NCBI RefSeq assembly: GCF_025403485.1
Contig: NZ_CP099966.1
Span: 930,001-994,000 of the forward strand
DNA length: 64,000 nucleotides
Direction of reading: 5' to 3'
Source of the DNA: Chryseobacterium paludis
GTDB taxonomy: Bacteria > Bacteroidota > Bacteroidia > Flavobacteriales > Weeksellaceae
Below the pieces are notes generated by a model. The model did not search any database and was not told where the DNA came from. It worked only from the letters and a program-made list of their open reading frames with translations. Made by a program: the position numbers and the translations under genes. Below, piece by piece: positions 8,431 to 17,626 of this stretch. Every line of letters starts with the position of its first letter. Positions within the stretch are counted from its first letter, which is position 1.

Positions 8431-9615
8431 TTATTTTCTTACAAAATTTGCGACATCCTCTTTGGAAACAGTGCTTCCACCAAGGATAATTAATCTTTCA
8501 ACAACATTTCTCAACTCTCTGATATTTCCAGTCCATGAAAGGGCTTTAAGCGCTTCAATAGCATCATCATCAAATTTTTTTACCGCTGTACCATGTTCAT
8601 CGGAGATCAGTCCTGAAAAATGGTCCACTAATAATTTGATATCTTCTTTTCTATCATCCAATGGGGGAACATAAATTTCAATTACAGAAAGCCTGTGGTA
8701 AAGATCTTCTCTAAATTTTCCTTCCTCAATTTCTTTCTGCATATTTTTGTTGGTTGCTGCAAGTACCCTTACATCAACCTTAATTTCTTTATCGCTTCCT
8801 ACAGGAGAAACTTTGCTTTCCTGAAGGGCTCTTAATACTTTAGCCTGGGCAATAAGACTCATATCTCCGATCTCATCAAGAAAAATAGTACCTCCCGTTG
8901 CTTGTTCAAATTTACCCTGCTTATCTTTAATAGCCCCTGTAAATGAACCTTTAACGTGTCCGAAAAGTTCTGATTCAATAAGTTCAGAAGGAATTGCAGC
9001 ACAGTTTACTTCGATCATAGGTCCTCTTGCACGTTCGCTTTGATTATGGATAGCATGAGCAACCAATTCTTTTCCTGCCCCATTGGGTCCGGTAATTAAA
9101 ACTCTTGCATCCGAAACAGCAACCTTTCCGATCATATCCTGAATTTTCTGTAAAGCCGGAGACTCACCAATCATTTGGTACTTTTTGTTTACCTTCCTCT
9201 TTAGTGTTTTATTTTCGGTCTGAAGATTTTTATTTTCTTTTTTTAAGGTCTCTTTAACCAAAGCATTTTTTACACTTGTAATCAACCTATTGATGTCGAT
9301 TGGCTTAGAGATGAAGTCATATGCACCATCCTTTAAACAAGATACAGCAGAATCAATGTCTGCGTGTCCTGAGATCATAATAAAAGTGGTTTCAGGTTTA
9401 AGCAGTAGAGCTTGCTTTAATAGCTCAGTTCCTGAAAGTTTTGGCATTTTTATGTCTGAAATTACCAATGCGAAATCTTCTTTTTCTAAATGTTTATAGC
9501 CTTCCAAACCATCTTCGGCTACAACAAATTCGTAATTGGTAAGTTCATCTGAAAGAATACTGTGCAGTACTCCTGAGATTGCTTTTTCGTCTTCTACTAT
9601 AAGGATTTTTTGCAT
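8431..9615 (-). CDS. NtrC-family sigma-54-type response regulator without HTH domain
   Basis: The 394-residue protein has a receiver domain (phosphoacceptor Asp54 in SDIKMP) and an AAA+ sigma-54 activator domain. The Walker A is GPNGAGKE rather than the usual GExGTGKE, and the sigma-54 contact loop reads GSFTGA instead of GAFTGA. The sequence ends at VSKEDVANFVRK, right after the AAA+ lid, so the usual Fis-type DNA-binding helix is missing. It may act without specific DNA binding or through a partner. No histidine kinase is adjacent. Its -7 element is at 9621-9628. Confidence 0.9.
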   Translation of the reverse strand: MQKILIVEDEKAISGVLHSILSDELTNYEFVVAEDGLEGYKHLEKEDFALVISDIKMPKLSGTELLKQALLLKPETTFIMISGHADIDSAVSCLKDGAYDFISKPIDINRLITSVKNALVKETLKKENKNLQTENKTLKRKVNKKYQMIGESPALQKIQDMIGKVAVSDARVLITGPNGAGKELVAHAIHNQSERARGPMIEVNCAAIPSELIESELFGHVKGSFTGAIKDKQGKFEQATGGTIFLDEIGDMSLIAQAKVLRALQESKVSPVGSDKEIKVDVRVLAATNKNMQKEIEEGKFREDLYHRLSVIEIYVPPLDDRKEDIKLLVDHFSGLISDEHGTAVKKFDDDAIEALKALSWTGNIRELRNVVERLIILGGSTVSKEDVANFVRK

Positions 9616-9620
9616 AGTTG

Positions 9621-9628
9621 CAAATTTA
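9621..9628 (-). promoter_or_regulatory. Promoter -7 element for the NtrC-like gene
   Basis: On the minus strand this reads TAAATTTG, an exact TAnnTTTG match, only 5 bp before the start codon. The transcript would be nearly leaderless. Confidence 0.5.
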
Positions 9629-9671
9629 GATTTTTTGATTGAATTATTAGCAAAAACTATACCTAAATACT

Positions 9672-10331
9672 TTATTTAGTATAATCTCTTCTTCCGAAAA
9701 TAGCAGACCCTACTCTTACAGAATTAGCACCGCATTCAATGGCAATAGGGAAATCATCACTCATCCCCATTGATAATGTATCTAGTTTTTTCAATTGATT
9801 TAATTCGTTAAAAACTTTTTTTAATTTTAAAAATTCCTTTTTTACCTGCTCTTCATCTTCTGTGAAAGTTGCCATTCCCATTAATCCGGTTATTTCAATA
9901 TTCGAAAAATCACCGTTTATGTATTTTTGAAAAATGTCTTGTGCTTCTGAAATTTCAAAGCCAAATTTACTTTCCTCAACCGCAATTTTTACTTGTAAGA
10001 GAACTTTAATTTTACGTTTATATTTAACTGCTTCTTTATTTATTTCTATTAAAAGTTTCTCAGAATCAACGCTTTGAATGGTGTCGATGAATTCTGCGAT
10101 ATACTTTACCTTATTGGTCTGAAGGTGCCCAATCAGATGCCATTGAATATCTTTTGGCAGGAGAGGGTATTTTTCCATCAGCTCCTGAACTTTGTTTTCT
10201 CCAAAAACTTTTTGCCCTAAGCTATAAACCTCCTGAATAGCTGATACAGGATGTGTTTTAGAAACTGCGACCAGCTGAACCTCATTAGGAAGTTGTTTTT
10301 TTATGTTATTGTAATTTTCTTTAATATCCAT
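9672..10331 (-). CDS. YggS/PROSC family PLP homeostasis protein
   Basis: A single-domain TIM-barrel protein of 219 residues that binds pyridoxal phosphate without known enzymatic turnover and keeps free PLP in balance. The PLP lysine is Lys25 in VAVSKTHP. The conserved HLIGHLQTNK (residues about 65-74) and the C-terminal SMGMSDDFPIAI and GSAIFGRRDY motifs are present. Length is slightly shorter than the E. coli protein (234). It lies 56 bp downstream of the NtrC-like gene on the other side of its promoter. Confidence 0.93.
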   Translation of the reverse strand: MDIKENYNNIKKQLPNEVQLVAVSKTHPVSAIQEVYSLGQKVFGENKVQELMEKYPLLPKDIQWHLIGHLQTNKVKYIAEFIDTIQSVDSEKLLIEINKEAVKYKRKIKVLLQVKIAVEESKFGFEISEAQDIFQKYINGDFSNIEITGLMGMATFTEDEEQVKKEFLKLKKVFNELNQLKKLDTLSMGMSDDFPIAIECGANSVRVGSAIFGRRDYTK

Positions 10332-10457
10332 AATTGCAAATTTCTGAATTCTTAGAGCAAAATACTAATGATTTTGTAAAATTTTAAAAAGAGTTTTAAG
10401 AACGGTTTATCCGCGATTAAAAATTGACTATTTCTCAATTTATTAATGATAATACTC

Positions 10458-11324
10458 TTAATTTAAAACGTCATTGATCTTAGGATAGGAAGAGATCTTT
10501 CTAAATACAAATCGATTGCTCTTCTGTAATTTTTCAATAAACAGATCAAGTTCATTAATAGAGTCTGTATCCGCTAAATATTGATCGTGAGTTAAAAAGA
10601 CCAAGTGTCTTGATGTTTTTTCGAGATCATTGAAAAATATACTGTCAACCTTTTTAAGCATTGCTTCGTGACTGCCTTTTAATACCATCTTATTAGTAGG
10701 TTTCCATTCAAGGTCCCAACCAATTACTTTATAACCTGCTTTCTTCAGGCTATTTGCAGCCAGAGTAGAGCTTTTTATATCGGTAACATTAATATTGTTC
10801 AGTCGCCATATATTTCTTCCCGGAGTTCTCGCTATTTTATCATAAAGTTTTAAACTGTCTTTTGCTCTATCAAAATCATGAACCACAGCATCAGGATTTT
10901 GATAAAAATTAGAATATTTATTATGTGCATGCGTAAAACTGTGATTAGCCAGTTCAATCAAAGGATCCTGTCTTAAAAGATCCAGATCATCCTTTTGTCT
11001 ATTACTGTCATAAGAATGTTTTCCAACTAAAAAAGCTGTTGCACATACATTTCTTTTACGTAAAATTTTCAGTAGATTTTCGGTTCCTCGATTCGGACCG
11101 TCATCAAAAGTTAGATATATAACTCTTTTGTCGGTTAGATCTTCATTATCATCCAATAAGGGGACTGTTTTTGCGACGGGATGGTCTTTAGAAATCATCT
11201 TCTCAGAATCTTTCTCATCTTTTTTCTGATTACAGCTGTTAAATAAAATTGAAGTTGCACTCATCAATGCAAACATCCCAAGAAAAGTCGTATTTCGAGA
11301 CTTTTCCGCAAAAAGTTTTTTCAT
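10458..11324 (-). CDS. Polysaccharide deacetylase (NodB) lipoprotein
   Basis: The 288-residue protein has an N-terminal signal with a lipobox-like Cys (ILFNSC), so it is probably an outer- or inner-membrane lipoprotein. The carbohydrate esterase 4 domain shows motif 1 (LTFDDGP, with the catalytic base and a metal Asp) and motif 2 (HSFTHAH, the two metal His). Later motifs are less typical. The substrate may be peptidoglycan, chitooligosaccharide or a surface glycan. It is a single gene with no operon partners visible. Confidence 0.88.
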   Translation of the reverse strand: MKKLFAEKSRNTTFLGMFALMSATSILFNSCNQKKDEKDSEKMISKDHPVAKTVPLLDDNEDLTDKRVIYLTFDDGPNRGTENLLKILRKRNVCATAFLVGKHSYDSNRQKDDLDLLRQDPLIELANHSFTHAHNKYSNFYQNPDAVVHDFDRAKDSLKLYDKIARTPGRNIWRLNNINVTDIKSSTLAANSLKKAGYKVIGWDLEWKPTNKMVLKGSHEAMLKKVDSIFFNDLEKTSRHLVFLTHDQYLADTDSINELDLFIEKLQKSNRFVFRKISSYPKINDVLN

Positions 11325-11451
11325 GAAATAATTGGAGATTAATTGTTAAATATCGTTAAAATTTGTAAACTAATGTTAACAACATGTATGCCAATTTACT
11401 TTAAGTTTTGCTTTTTAATAATATTTTAATGTGCTAATTTTTAGACAGTTT

Positions 11452-12180
11452 TCAAAGTAAAATCTTTTTAAGATACATTGCATTTTTAATTGCCGAAACT
11501 CCCCATGTATTATTAAAAAATATAAATGTTTTATTTTGTGATATCTGTATTTTTTCTGCTAAATTATTGAGAAATTCTTCACTGTATTCAGATTTGTAAA
11601 GAACAGGTTTTCCATGTAATCTGTAATACATTACTTCATTATTGTTGATAATTACTTCTTCTGGTAAATTACCGGGAAAGCTAACACCGGAAAAAATAAT
11701 ATTTTTAGGTCTTAAAATATCAAAAATCTCATCACGCCACCAGGATTCATGTCTGAACTCTATGACATTTAAAAATGCTGAATCGATATTTTTTAGGATT
11801 AACTCTATATTTTCTGGAGTATTTTTAAAAGATGGTGGGAACTGATACAAAAATCCGGAAAGCTTTTCCTTCAAATTTTCATGGATATGCTGACAGAATT
11901 CTGAGATTTCTTCTTTGCAGTCCAGTAATCGTTTCTCGTGAGAAATAGTTTTTGGAATCTTAATGAAAAATCTAAACTCTTCAGGTGTTTCATCGAACCA
12001 TTTAATTAGTGTTTTTGCTGTTGGCTTTCGATAGAAAGTAGAATTAATTTCAACAGCATTAAACTCTTTTGAATATAAAGTAAGAAAATCTTTAGTTGGT
12101 GTATTGTCCGGATAAAAAGAGCCTTTCCAATCATTATTGTAAAAGCCTGAACATCCAATATATAGATTTTTCTTTTTCAT
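11452..12180 (-). CDS. DUF72 domain protein
   Basis: The 242-residue protein fits the DUF72 family, a TIM-barrel group of unknown activity. It has the N-terminal YIGCSGFYNNDWKGSFYP, the central EFRFFIKIPKTISH and a YRLHG motif near residue 190. Family members are about 240-280 residues, so it is full length. A long inverted repeat separates it from copA downstream. Confidence 0.85.
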   Translation of the reverse strand: MKKKNLYIGCSGFYNNDWKGSFYPDNTPTKDFLTLYSKEFNAVEINSTFYRKPTAKTLIKWFDETPEEFRFFIKIPKTISHEKRLLDCKEEISEFCQHIHENLKEKLSGFLYQFPPSFKNTPENIELILKNIDSAFLNVIEFRHESWWRDEIFDILRPKNIIFSGVSFPGNLPEEVIINNNEVMYYRLHGKPVLYKSEYSEEFLNNLAEKIQISQNKTFIFFNNTWGVSAIKNAMYLKKILL

Positions 12181-12189
12181 ATTTTTTTA

Positions 12190-12252
12190 TCTCTCGCAGA
12201 TTAAGATTAGTAAATCGTTTTTTTTCGAAAACCCTGAATAATCTGCGAGAGA
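12190..12252. repeat. Long inverted repeat between the DUF72 gene and copA
   Basis: The 14-bp arms 12190-12203 (TCTCTCGCAGATTA) and 12239-12252 are perfect inverse copies around a 35-base spacer. It lies upstream of the DUF72 gene and downstream of copA on the minus strand. It could end the copA transcript, although no T-run follows. Sequences with GCAGATTA are common dispersed intergenic repeats in flavobacteria as I recall. Confidence 0.6.
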
Positions 12253-12259
12253 AAATATA

Positions 12260-15112
12260 CTATTTAATGTCCAGATCAACAGAGTTTAATCGTAATGAAT
12301 TTAAAATCACTGAAAGAGAACTGAAGCTCATCGCTGCTGCAGCAATCATGGGTGATAATAGAATTCCAAAAAATGGATACAATAATCCTGCCGCAATAGG
12401 TACTCCCAATACATTATAAATGAATGCGAAAAACAGATTTTCTTTGATGTTTTTTAATAATTTTTCACTTAGGAGTTTTGCTTTTGCAACTCCAATGATA
12501 TCTCCTTTAAGTAATGTAATTTCAGCACTTTCAATAGCGACATCTGTTCCTGTTCCCATTGCAATTCCGATATCCGCTTGTGCCAAAGCAGGGGAGTCGT
12601 TGATGCCATCTCCTGTCATAGCCACAATTTTCCCCTCTTTCTGAAGTCTTTTAACCTCATTTAGTTTATCCTCAGGTAAACAGTTCGCTTTAAAATGTTT
12701 GATACCTAATTCATCTGCAACAGCTTTAGCCGTATGTTCATTATCACCTGTCATCATAATAATCTCCAAACCTTCCTTCATTAAAAGCTCAACAGCCTTC
12801 TTGGAGCTTTCTTTAATTTTATCAGTAAAGCTTATAAATCCTAGAGCGGTATTATCTTCTGCTACATAAGAAATGGTATATGCCTTTGACTGAACTTCAA
12901 CCGCTTTTTGCTTTAAATGATCTGGAATAGAAATTTGATGGGAAGTCAATAGACTTTCATTTCCTACATATATAGTTTTCCCATTAATATTTCCTTTAAC
13001 CCCTTTTCCGGATATATTTTCAAATTTTTCTACTTTCTCAGAGGTGAGATTCTGTTCTTTTGCTTTGTTGATAACAGCATTAGATAAAGGATGTTCTGAA
13101 TTTTGATTTAAGGAGAATGCCAGTTTCAATATTTGATTTTGATCCCCATTATTTATACTTTCAATGTACTCTACAGAAGGTTTTCCTTCAGTTAAGGTTC
13201 CCGTTTTGTCTGTAATTAGAACATTTACTTTATTCATGTGTTCCAGAGCCTCTGCATTTTTGATCAATATTCCATTTTTTGCTCCCTTGCCGATACCTAC
13301 CATTAAAGACATTGGAGTGGCCAGACCAAGGGCACAAGGACAGGCAACAATTAAAACAGCTACTGCATTAACGAAAGCAAATAGACTTCTTTTACCTTCA
13401 GGACCAAAGAATTGCCAGCCTACAAATGTAAGTGCAGCAATAAGAATCACTGTCGGAACAAAGATTTTAGAAACTTTATCAGTTAACTTTTGAATTGGTG
13501 CCTTACTTCGGCTTGCTTCATTCACCATTTTTATAATCTGCGAAAGCAGGGTTTCATCACCTACCTTTTCAGCTTTCATAATGAAAACCTGATTGCCATT
13601 GATGGTTCCCGAAGAAACTCTATCATCAATATTCTTCTCAACAGGAATCGGCTCTCCAGTGATCATACTTTCATCTACGATAGAATTACCTTCCGTAATC
13701 TTTCCATCTACAGGGATTTTTTCACCGGGTTTTACTTTTAGAAGATCTCCGATTTTAACCTGTGAAAGAAGTACTCTCTTTTCTTCACCATTAATCATAA
13801 GGTTGGCTTCATCAGGAGAAAGGTTCATTAATTCTCTGATGGCGTTTCCTGTTTTTTTATGGGCTGCTGCTTCCATTAATTGTCCTAAAATAACAAGCGT
13901 CAAAATCACACAGACTGCCTCGAAATAAAGTGGGATCTCATGGTTATGTCCGCGGATTTCATGAGGTATAATATCTGGAAATACCAAAGAAATAATACTG
14001 AATATAAATGCTGCGGAAACTCCCAGAGCAATTAAACTAAACATATTTAAATTCCAGGTTTTGAATGAAACCCAGCCTCTTTTCATTAAGAACCATCCCG
14101 AATAAAAAAGCACGGGAAGAGTAAGCAGCAGCTCAATAATCCCTTGAATTTGATGAGAGAAAGGGAAATTAATGAACATCCCACCCATTGAAAGAATAAA
14201 TACAGGAATGGTGAACCCTAATGAAATAATAAATTTTCTTTTCAGTATGTTGTATGTTTCATCATCTTCTTCACCTTCGGTATCAGGCATCCTTACCAGA
14301 TCCATTCCACAAATCGGGCAACTTCCAGGTTCATCACGGATGATTTCCGGATGCATAGGACAGCTGTACTTTGCGGTTTTCTTTTCAGGATATTTTACAA
14401 GATCCATTCCGCATACAGGACATCCCACATTACTGTCATAGGTTTTATCCCCTTCGCAATACATTGGGCAATAGTATTTTCCTGCCATATCATCCGTAAC
14501 TCTTGGAGCTTCCTGGTGATGGTGAGTATGGGAATGGGATTGCTGATGTGAATGTTGTGAAACGGATTTTTTAACCAAATCTTCTGTAATCTCCTCCATA
14601 TGCATATGACAAACAGGACAGTCTTCTTTTTCATCATACACTTTATCACCCTCACAAAACATCGGACAATAATATTTTCCAATACTATCTTTGAAATTTT
14701 CCGGTAGATTGGCCGAAGAGTAGGTGGGTTTATAGTTTGGATCTTTAGATTGTTTTTCCTCAATAGGAACTAAATACATCTTGCAGACGGGACATCTTTC
14801 TCCTTGTTTGAAATATACTTTATCACCCTCACATTCCATAGGACAATAATATACTGACGACGGGGAAATGCGATCTTGAGGTTTTATAAAAGTTTTCCCT
14901 TGTTGAGTAGGGTCTTCTAACTGGTAATGACCAATTTCTCCCAAAACTTTATTGAGATTACTAAGATCAATGTCTTTATCAGAAGTAATAGTTGCCAGAC
15001 CTGTTTCCAGATTAATGTCAGCTTTTATTCCTTCAATAGCATTAAGCTTTTCTGAGATTTTTTTCTGACAACCTGAACAGGTCATTCCAAGTATTTTATA
15101 TTGTTGTTCCAT
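12260..15112 (-). CDS. copA: Cu(I)-exporting P-type ATPase with extended metal-binding N-terminus
   Basis: The 950-residue ATPase exports Cu(I) across the inner membrane. It begins with an HMA domain (GMTCSGC at residues 9-15), followed by four YxCPM...CP(V/I)CxM metal-binding repeats and a His-rich linker ([13 protein letters not shown]). The ATPase core has TGE in MITGEPIP, the CPC membrane motif (VACPCALG), DKTGTLTEG with the phosphorylated Asp, and [12 protein letters not shown] places it in the Cu/Ag P1B-1 group. It lies 4 bp after copZ and is probably controlled by the AraC gene at 15603. An ATPase of this type usually has one or two repeats, so four is many. Confidence 0.95.
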   Translation of the reverse strand: MEQQYKILGMTCSGCQKKISEKLNAIEGIKADINLETGLATITSDKDIDLSNLNKVLGEIGHYQLEDPTQQGKTFIKPQDRISPSSVYYCPMECEGDKVYFKQGERCPVCKMYLVPIEEKQSKDPNYKPTYSSANLPENFKDSIGKYYCPMFCEGDKVYDEKEDCPVCHMHMEEITEDLVKKSVSQHSHQQSHSHTHHHQEAPRVTDDMAGKYYCPMYCEGDKTYDSNVGCPVCGMDLVKYPEKKTAKYSCPMHPEIIRDEPGSCPICGMDLVRMPDTEGEEDDETYNILKRKFIISLGFTIPVFILSMGGMFINFPFSHQIQGIIELLLTLPVLFYSGWFLMKRGWVSFKTWNLNMFSLIALGVSAAFIFSIISLVFPDIIPHEIRGHNHEIPLYFEAVCVILTLVILGQLMEAAAHKKTGNAIRELMNLSPDEANLMINGEEKRVLLSQVKIGDLLKVKPGEKIPVDGKITEGNSIVDESMITGEPIPVEKNIDDRVSSGTINGNQVFIMKAEKVGDETLLSQIIKMVNEASRSKAPIQKLTDKVSKIFVPTVILIAALTFVGWQFFGPEGKRSLFAFVNAVAVLIVACPCALGLATPMSLMVGIGKGAKNGILIKNAEALEHMNKVNVLITDKTGTLTEGKPSVEYIESINNGDQNQILKLAFSLNQNSEHPLSNAVINKAKEQNLTSEKVEKFENISGKGVKGNINGKTIYVGNESLLTSHQISIPDHLKQKAVEVQSKAYTISYVAEDNTALGFISFTDKIKESSKKAVELLMKEGLEIIMMTGDNEHTAKAVADELGIKHFKANCLPEDKLNEVKRLQKEGKIVAMTGDGINDSPALAQADIGIAMGTGTDVAIESAEITLLKGDIIGVAKAKLLSEKLLKNIKENLFFAFIYNVLGVPIAAGLLYPFFGILLSPMIAAAAMSFSSLSVILNSLRLNSVDLDIK

Positions 15113-15116
15113 GATC

Positions 15117-15365
15117 TTAAATGATGTTATTGTCTTTATATTCGCTTTCCTTCAAAGCAATGATATCTTCTAATTGATAGTGACCAATCTCCTCTAACAC
15201 TTTATTTAGGTTCATAAGATCAATTTCCTGATTAGAAATAATAGTAACCATTTTTGTCTCCAGGTTAATATCGGCTTCTATGCCCTCCAAAGTGTTTAGT
15301 CTTTCTGAAATTCTTCTCTTACAGCCCGAACAGCTCATTCCAAGTATTCTATATTGTCTTTCCAT
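15117..15365 (-). CDS. CopZ-like heavy-metal-associated chaperone
   Basis: The 82-residue protein is one HMA domain with the metal site GMSCSGC at residues 9-15. It probably carries Cu(I) to CopA. It is strikingly like the first 70 residues of CopA (both run YxILGMxCSGC..., and both end IGHYQLED), so one arose from the other by recent tandem duplication. The stop is 4 bp from the copA start, so the two form an operon. Confidence 0.85.
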   Translation of the reverse strand: MERQYRILGMSCSGCKRRISERLNTLEGIEADINLETKMVTIISNQEIDLMNLNKVLEEIGHYQLEDIIALKESEYKDNNII

Positions 15366-15400
15366 GATCTTAAATTATATGACAAAGTTCCAAAAAGCAA

Positions 15401-15438
15401 AAGGATACCTGTTATAAATTTAAGGATAATAGTTATAA
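15401..15438 (-). promoter_or_regulatory. Direct-repeat operator of the copZ-copA promoter
   Basis: Two 17-base copies of AAGGATAnnnGTTATAA start at 15401 and 15422, exactly 21 bp apart, and match at 14 of 17 positions. They lie 36-73 bp before the copZ start. A weak -7 element (GAACTTTG on the minus strand) is at 15383-15390, so the nearer copy covers the -33 region. Two turns of direct repeat suit an AraC-type activator. Confidence 0.6.
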
Positions 15439-15602
15439 AATTTGGAAAGCCGGTAAGTTGTAGTGCTCGAAAATGAGAAGTTGTAAAGAAGTGATGATAC
15501 AAGATTGTATCTTTATTTTAATAAATAATTACTTAAGAAAATGGATTGTTATAATCTTATCTTATTATAAAACTAAAAGTCTCTCACCAGCATCTAAAAT
15601 AC

Positions 15603-16163
15603 CTAGACAAAATCCAAAGGTTTTCTGTTATGAACCTTTAGTTTTTTAAATTCGGTGGGAGTAAAACCCGTACTGTTTCTAAATTGTGAGGATAAATGCT
15701 GTACGCTTTTATAGCCTAACTTTCCTGCAATTTCGGTTAAGTTAAATTCATTATACAAAAGAAGCTCTTTTACCTTCTCAATTTTTTGAAGAATGAAGAA
15801 CTGTTCTAATGTAATATTTTCGTTTTGTGAGAATGTTTTGGAAAGTGAACTGTAATCTTTATGAAGTTTTGAGGTGAGAAATTCTGATAATAAGAAGTTT
15901 TCATCAATATCAAGTTCACTGATCTTTATGATAATAAGGTTTTTGATCTTTTCAATTAACTGATGTGAAGAATCTTTTATTCTTTCAAAACCAGTCTTTT
16001 CTAACTGCTCTTCGATGGAAGTTAATTCTTGATCTGAAATATCAGATTCGGTTTCAACTTCACCAAGATGTATAGATTTTATATCAATCTTAAAATCATT
16101 AAAAATAGCTGACACGGCAGAAATGCACCTGCCACAAACCATATTTTTTATAAAGATTTTCAT
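15603..16163 (-). CDS. AraC-family regulator with N-terminal metal-binding-like domain
   Basis: The 186-residue protein starts with about 65 residues resembling an HMA fold: a short beta start MKIFIKN then MVCGRC (Cys10 and Cys13), the position of the HMA CxxC. The C-terminal half is a full AraC two-HTH unit (residues about 85-180, with FNLTEIAGKLGYKSVQHLSSQF and FTPTEFKKLK). It probably senses Cu(I) and controls copZ-copA, which lie immediately downstream. Its start overlaps the stop of the thioesterase gene by ATGA. Confidence 0.85.
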   Translation of the reverse strand: MKIFIKNMVCGRCISAVSAIFNDFKIDIKSIHLGEVETESDISDQELTSIEEQLEKTGFERIKDSSHQLIEKIKNLIIIKISELDIDENFLLSEFLTSKLHKDYSSLSKTFSQNENITLEQFFILQKIEKVKELLLYNEFNLTEIAGKLGYKSVQHLSSQFRNSTGFTPTEFKKLKVHNRKPLDFV

Positions 16164-16555
16164 AATGGATTATTTAATCGGTCTTTTACAAATTCAACCT
16201 GCGTTTTTCCATGTGGAATAGGATTGCCATCCTCACCCAAATTAACCATCACAATTTTGTCCACCGTAATAATAGTTTGGTGAGTCATCTTATTTCTTAC
16301 CTCACATTGAAGAGTGATAGATGTGGAGCCGAATGCTAAAACTTCAATACCAATTTCAACAATATCACCTTGTTTGGCTGAGCTAATGAAGTTAATTTCT
16401 GAAATAAATTTGGTAACAACTTTTGTGTTTTCTAACTGGATAATAGCATAAAGTGCTGCCTCTTCATCAATCCATTGTAATAATCTTCCTCCAAAAAGTG
16501 AATGATTAGGATTAAGATCTTCTGGTTTTACCCATTTTCTCGTATGGTAGTTCAT
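16160..16555 (-). CDS. Acyl-CoA thioesterase, hotdog fold
   Basis: The 131-residue protein matches the YciA/acyl-CoA thioesterase 4HBT type. It has the catalytic-region motif NHSLFGGRLLQWIDEEAA (residues 16-33), with the Asp in the usual place, and TKFISEINF further on. It cleaves acyl-CoA to free fatty acid and CoA. Translation is coupled to the downstream AraC gene by an ATGA overlap, although a functional link to copper is not obvious. A consensus -7 element lies at 16575-16582. Confidence 0.85.
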   Translation of the reverse strand: MNYHTRKWVKPEDLNPNHSLFGGRLLQWIDEEAALYAIIQLENTKVVTKFISEINFISSAKQGDIVEIGIEVLAFGSTSITLQCEVRNKMTHQTIITVDKIVMVNLGEDGNPIPHGKTQVEFVKDRLNNPL

Positions 16556-16574
16556 CTTTTAATAATTTGAGATA

Positions 16575-16582
16575 CAAATTTA
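16575..16582 (-). promoter_or_regulatory. Promoter -7 element for the thioesterase-AraC pair
   Basis: On the minus strand this is TAAATTTG, an exact match to TAnnTTTG, about 20 bp before the start. Confidence 0.5.
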
Positions 16583-17051
16583 ACGTTAAAAAATGGCTTA
16601 ATCAAAGGAAAGGGATTTAGTTATCTAAAGAGAAATATTTATTTTCTCAATCAGCTTGTTTTGTTATTTGTTTTAAAAAGTAAAACGTATAATTTTATTA
16701 TTTAATCCATTGTACACATTCTTATAAAGAAAATCATAAACTTGAACAGGGTATTTTTAGAATGTAAGGTTAAATTAATTTTAAAAATGTTTAACGATAA
16801 AGCGGAATAACTGTGGTTTTAATTTGAAAATATGTATTTTTACTGTATTAATTGCTATATAAAGGTTAATTTGGTGTTAGATTTAATGTTAAAAAATATT
16901 TAATTTTTGTAAAGAAATACCCAAAATATTATTTTATAACAATTAAAAAATATTGTTTAACGATAATTTTAATGCGTACATCAAAAGTGAGTGATAAAAT
17001 ACTTATAAAAAGGTTTTGATTTGAAATATTAAATTGTATCTTGCGAACGTT
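16583..17051. other. AT-rich gap without a gene
   Basis: About 470 bp between divergent promoters. I see no plausible ORF, tRNA or terminator. The sequence is strongly AT-rich with runs of A and T. Confidence 0.5.
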
Positions 17052-17059
17052 TATATTTG
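17052..17059 (+). promoter_or_regulatory. Promoter -7 element for the RRM gene
   Basis: TATATTTG is an exact TAnnTTTG match and would give a leader of about 75-80 bases before the start at 17142. Confidence 0.45.
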
Positions 17060-17141
17060 GAATCAATATTTGTTCATTTAATATATGTTGCTTTTCTTTT
17101 ATATACCAAATTTTTATTAATTATTATAATTTTATTTAACA

Positions 17142-17513
17142 ATGAACATTTTTGTTTCAAACATCAATTACTCAACTAAAGAGTACGAATTACAAGATTT
17201 ATTCGCAGAATTTGGAGAAGTATCTTCTGCAAAAATCATTACAGACAAAGAAACTGGTCGTTCCAGAGGTTTTGGTTTCATAGAAATGGGGGAAGAAGAA
17301 GGAAAGCAGGCTATTGAAGCTCTTAATGAGAAAGAATTCAACGGAAAAACACTTAACGTTTCTGAAGCTAAACCTAGAGAGGAGAAGCCAAGAAGAAGCT
17401 TCGATAACAACAGAAGCGGTGGTGGTTATGGAAATAACAGAGGTGGAAACGGTGGCGGTGGCTACGGCGGAGGTAACAACCGTGGTGGAAACGGCGGTGG
17501 AAATCGTTGGTAA
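17142..17513 (+). CDS. RRM-type RNA-binding protein with Gly-rich tail
   Basis: The 123-residue protein has one RRM domain with RNP2 (IFVSNI, residues 3-8) and RNP1 (RGFGFIEM, residues about 44-51). The last 35 residues are Gly, Asn and Arg-rich, with repeats of GGNGGGG type. Related cyanobacterial and flavobacterial proteins bind single-stranded RNA and are induced by cold. The rather long AT-rich leader supports post-transcriptional control. A strong terminator follows. Confidence 0.92.
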   Translation: MNIFVSNINYSTKEYELQDLFAEFGEVSSAKIITDKETGRSRGFGFIEMGEEEGKQAIEALNEKEFNGKTLNVSEAKPREEKPRRSFDNNRSGGGYGNNRGGNGGGGYGGGNNRGGNGGGNRW

Positions 17514-17520
17514 AAAATAT

Positions 17521-17547
17521 AAGCGGCTTTTAAGCCGCTTTTTTTAT
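17521..17547 (+). terminator. Terminator after the RRM gene
   Basis: AAGCGGCTT / AAGCCGCTT with a T-run of seven. Confidence 0.88.
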
Positions 17548-17626
17548 GTCTTTTATTCTCGAAGTATTCCGTTTATATATGATATAAGATGTACTTTTTA
17601 AATATAGAATACTTTCTTTTTAGAAA

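Noticed and set aside
12096..14763. Several long open frames antisense to or overlapping copA
   Set aside because: They overlap the strongly conserved copA frame and show no family motif, so they are shadows of the real gene.
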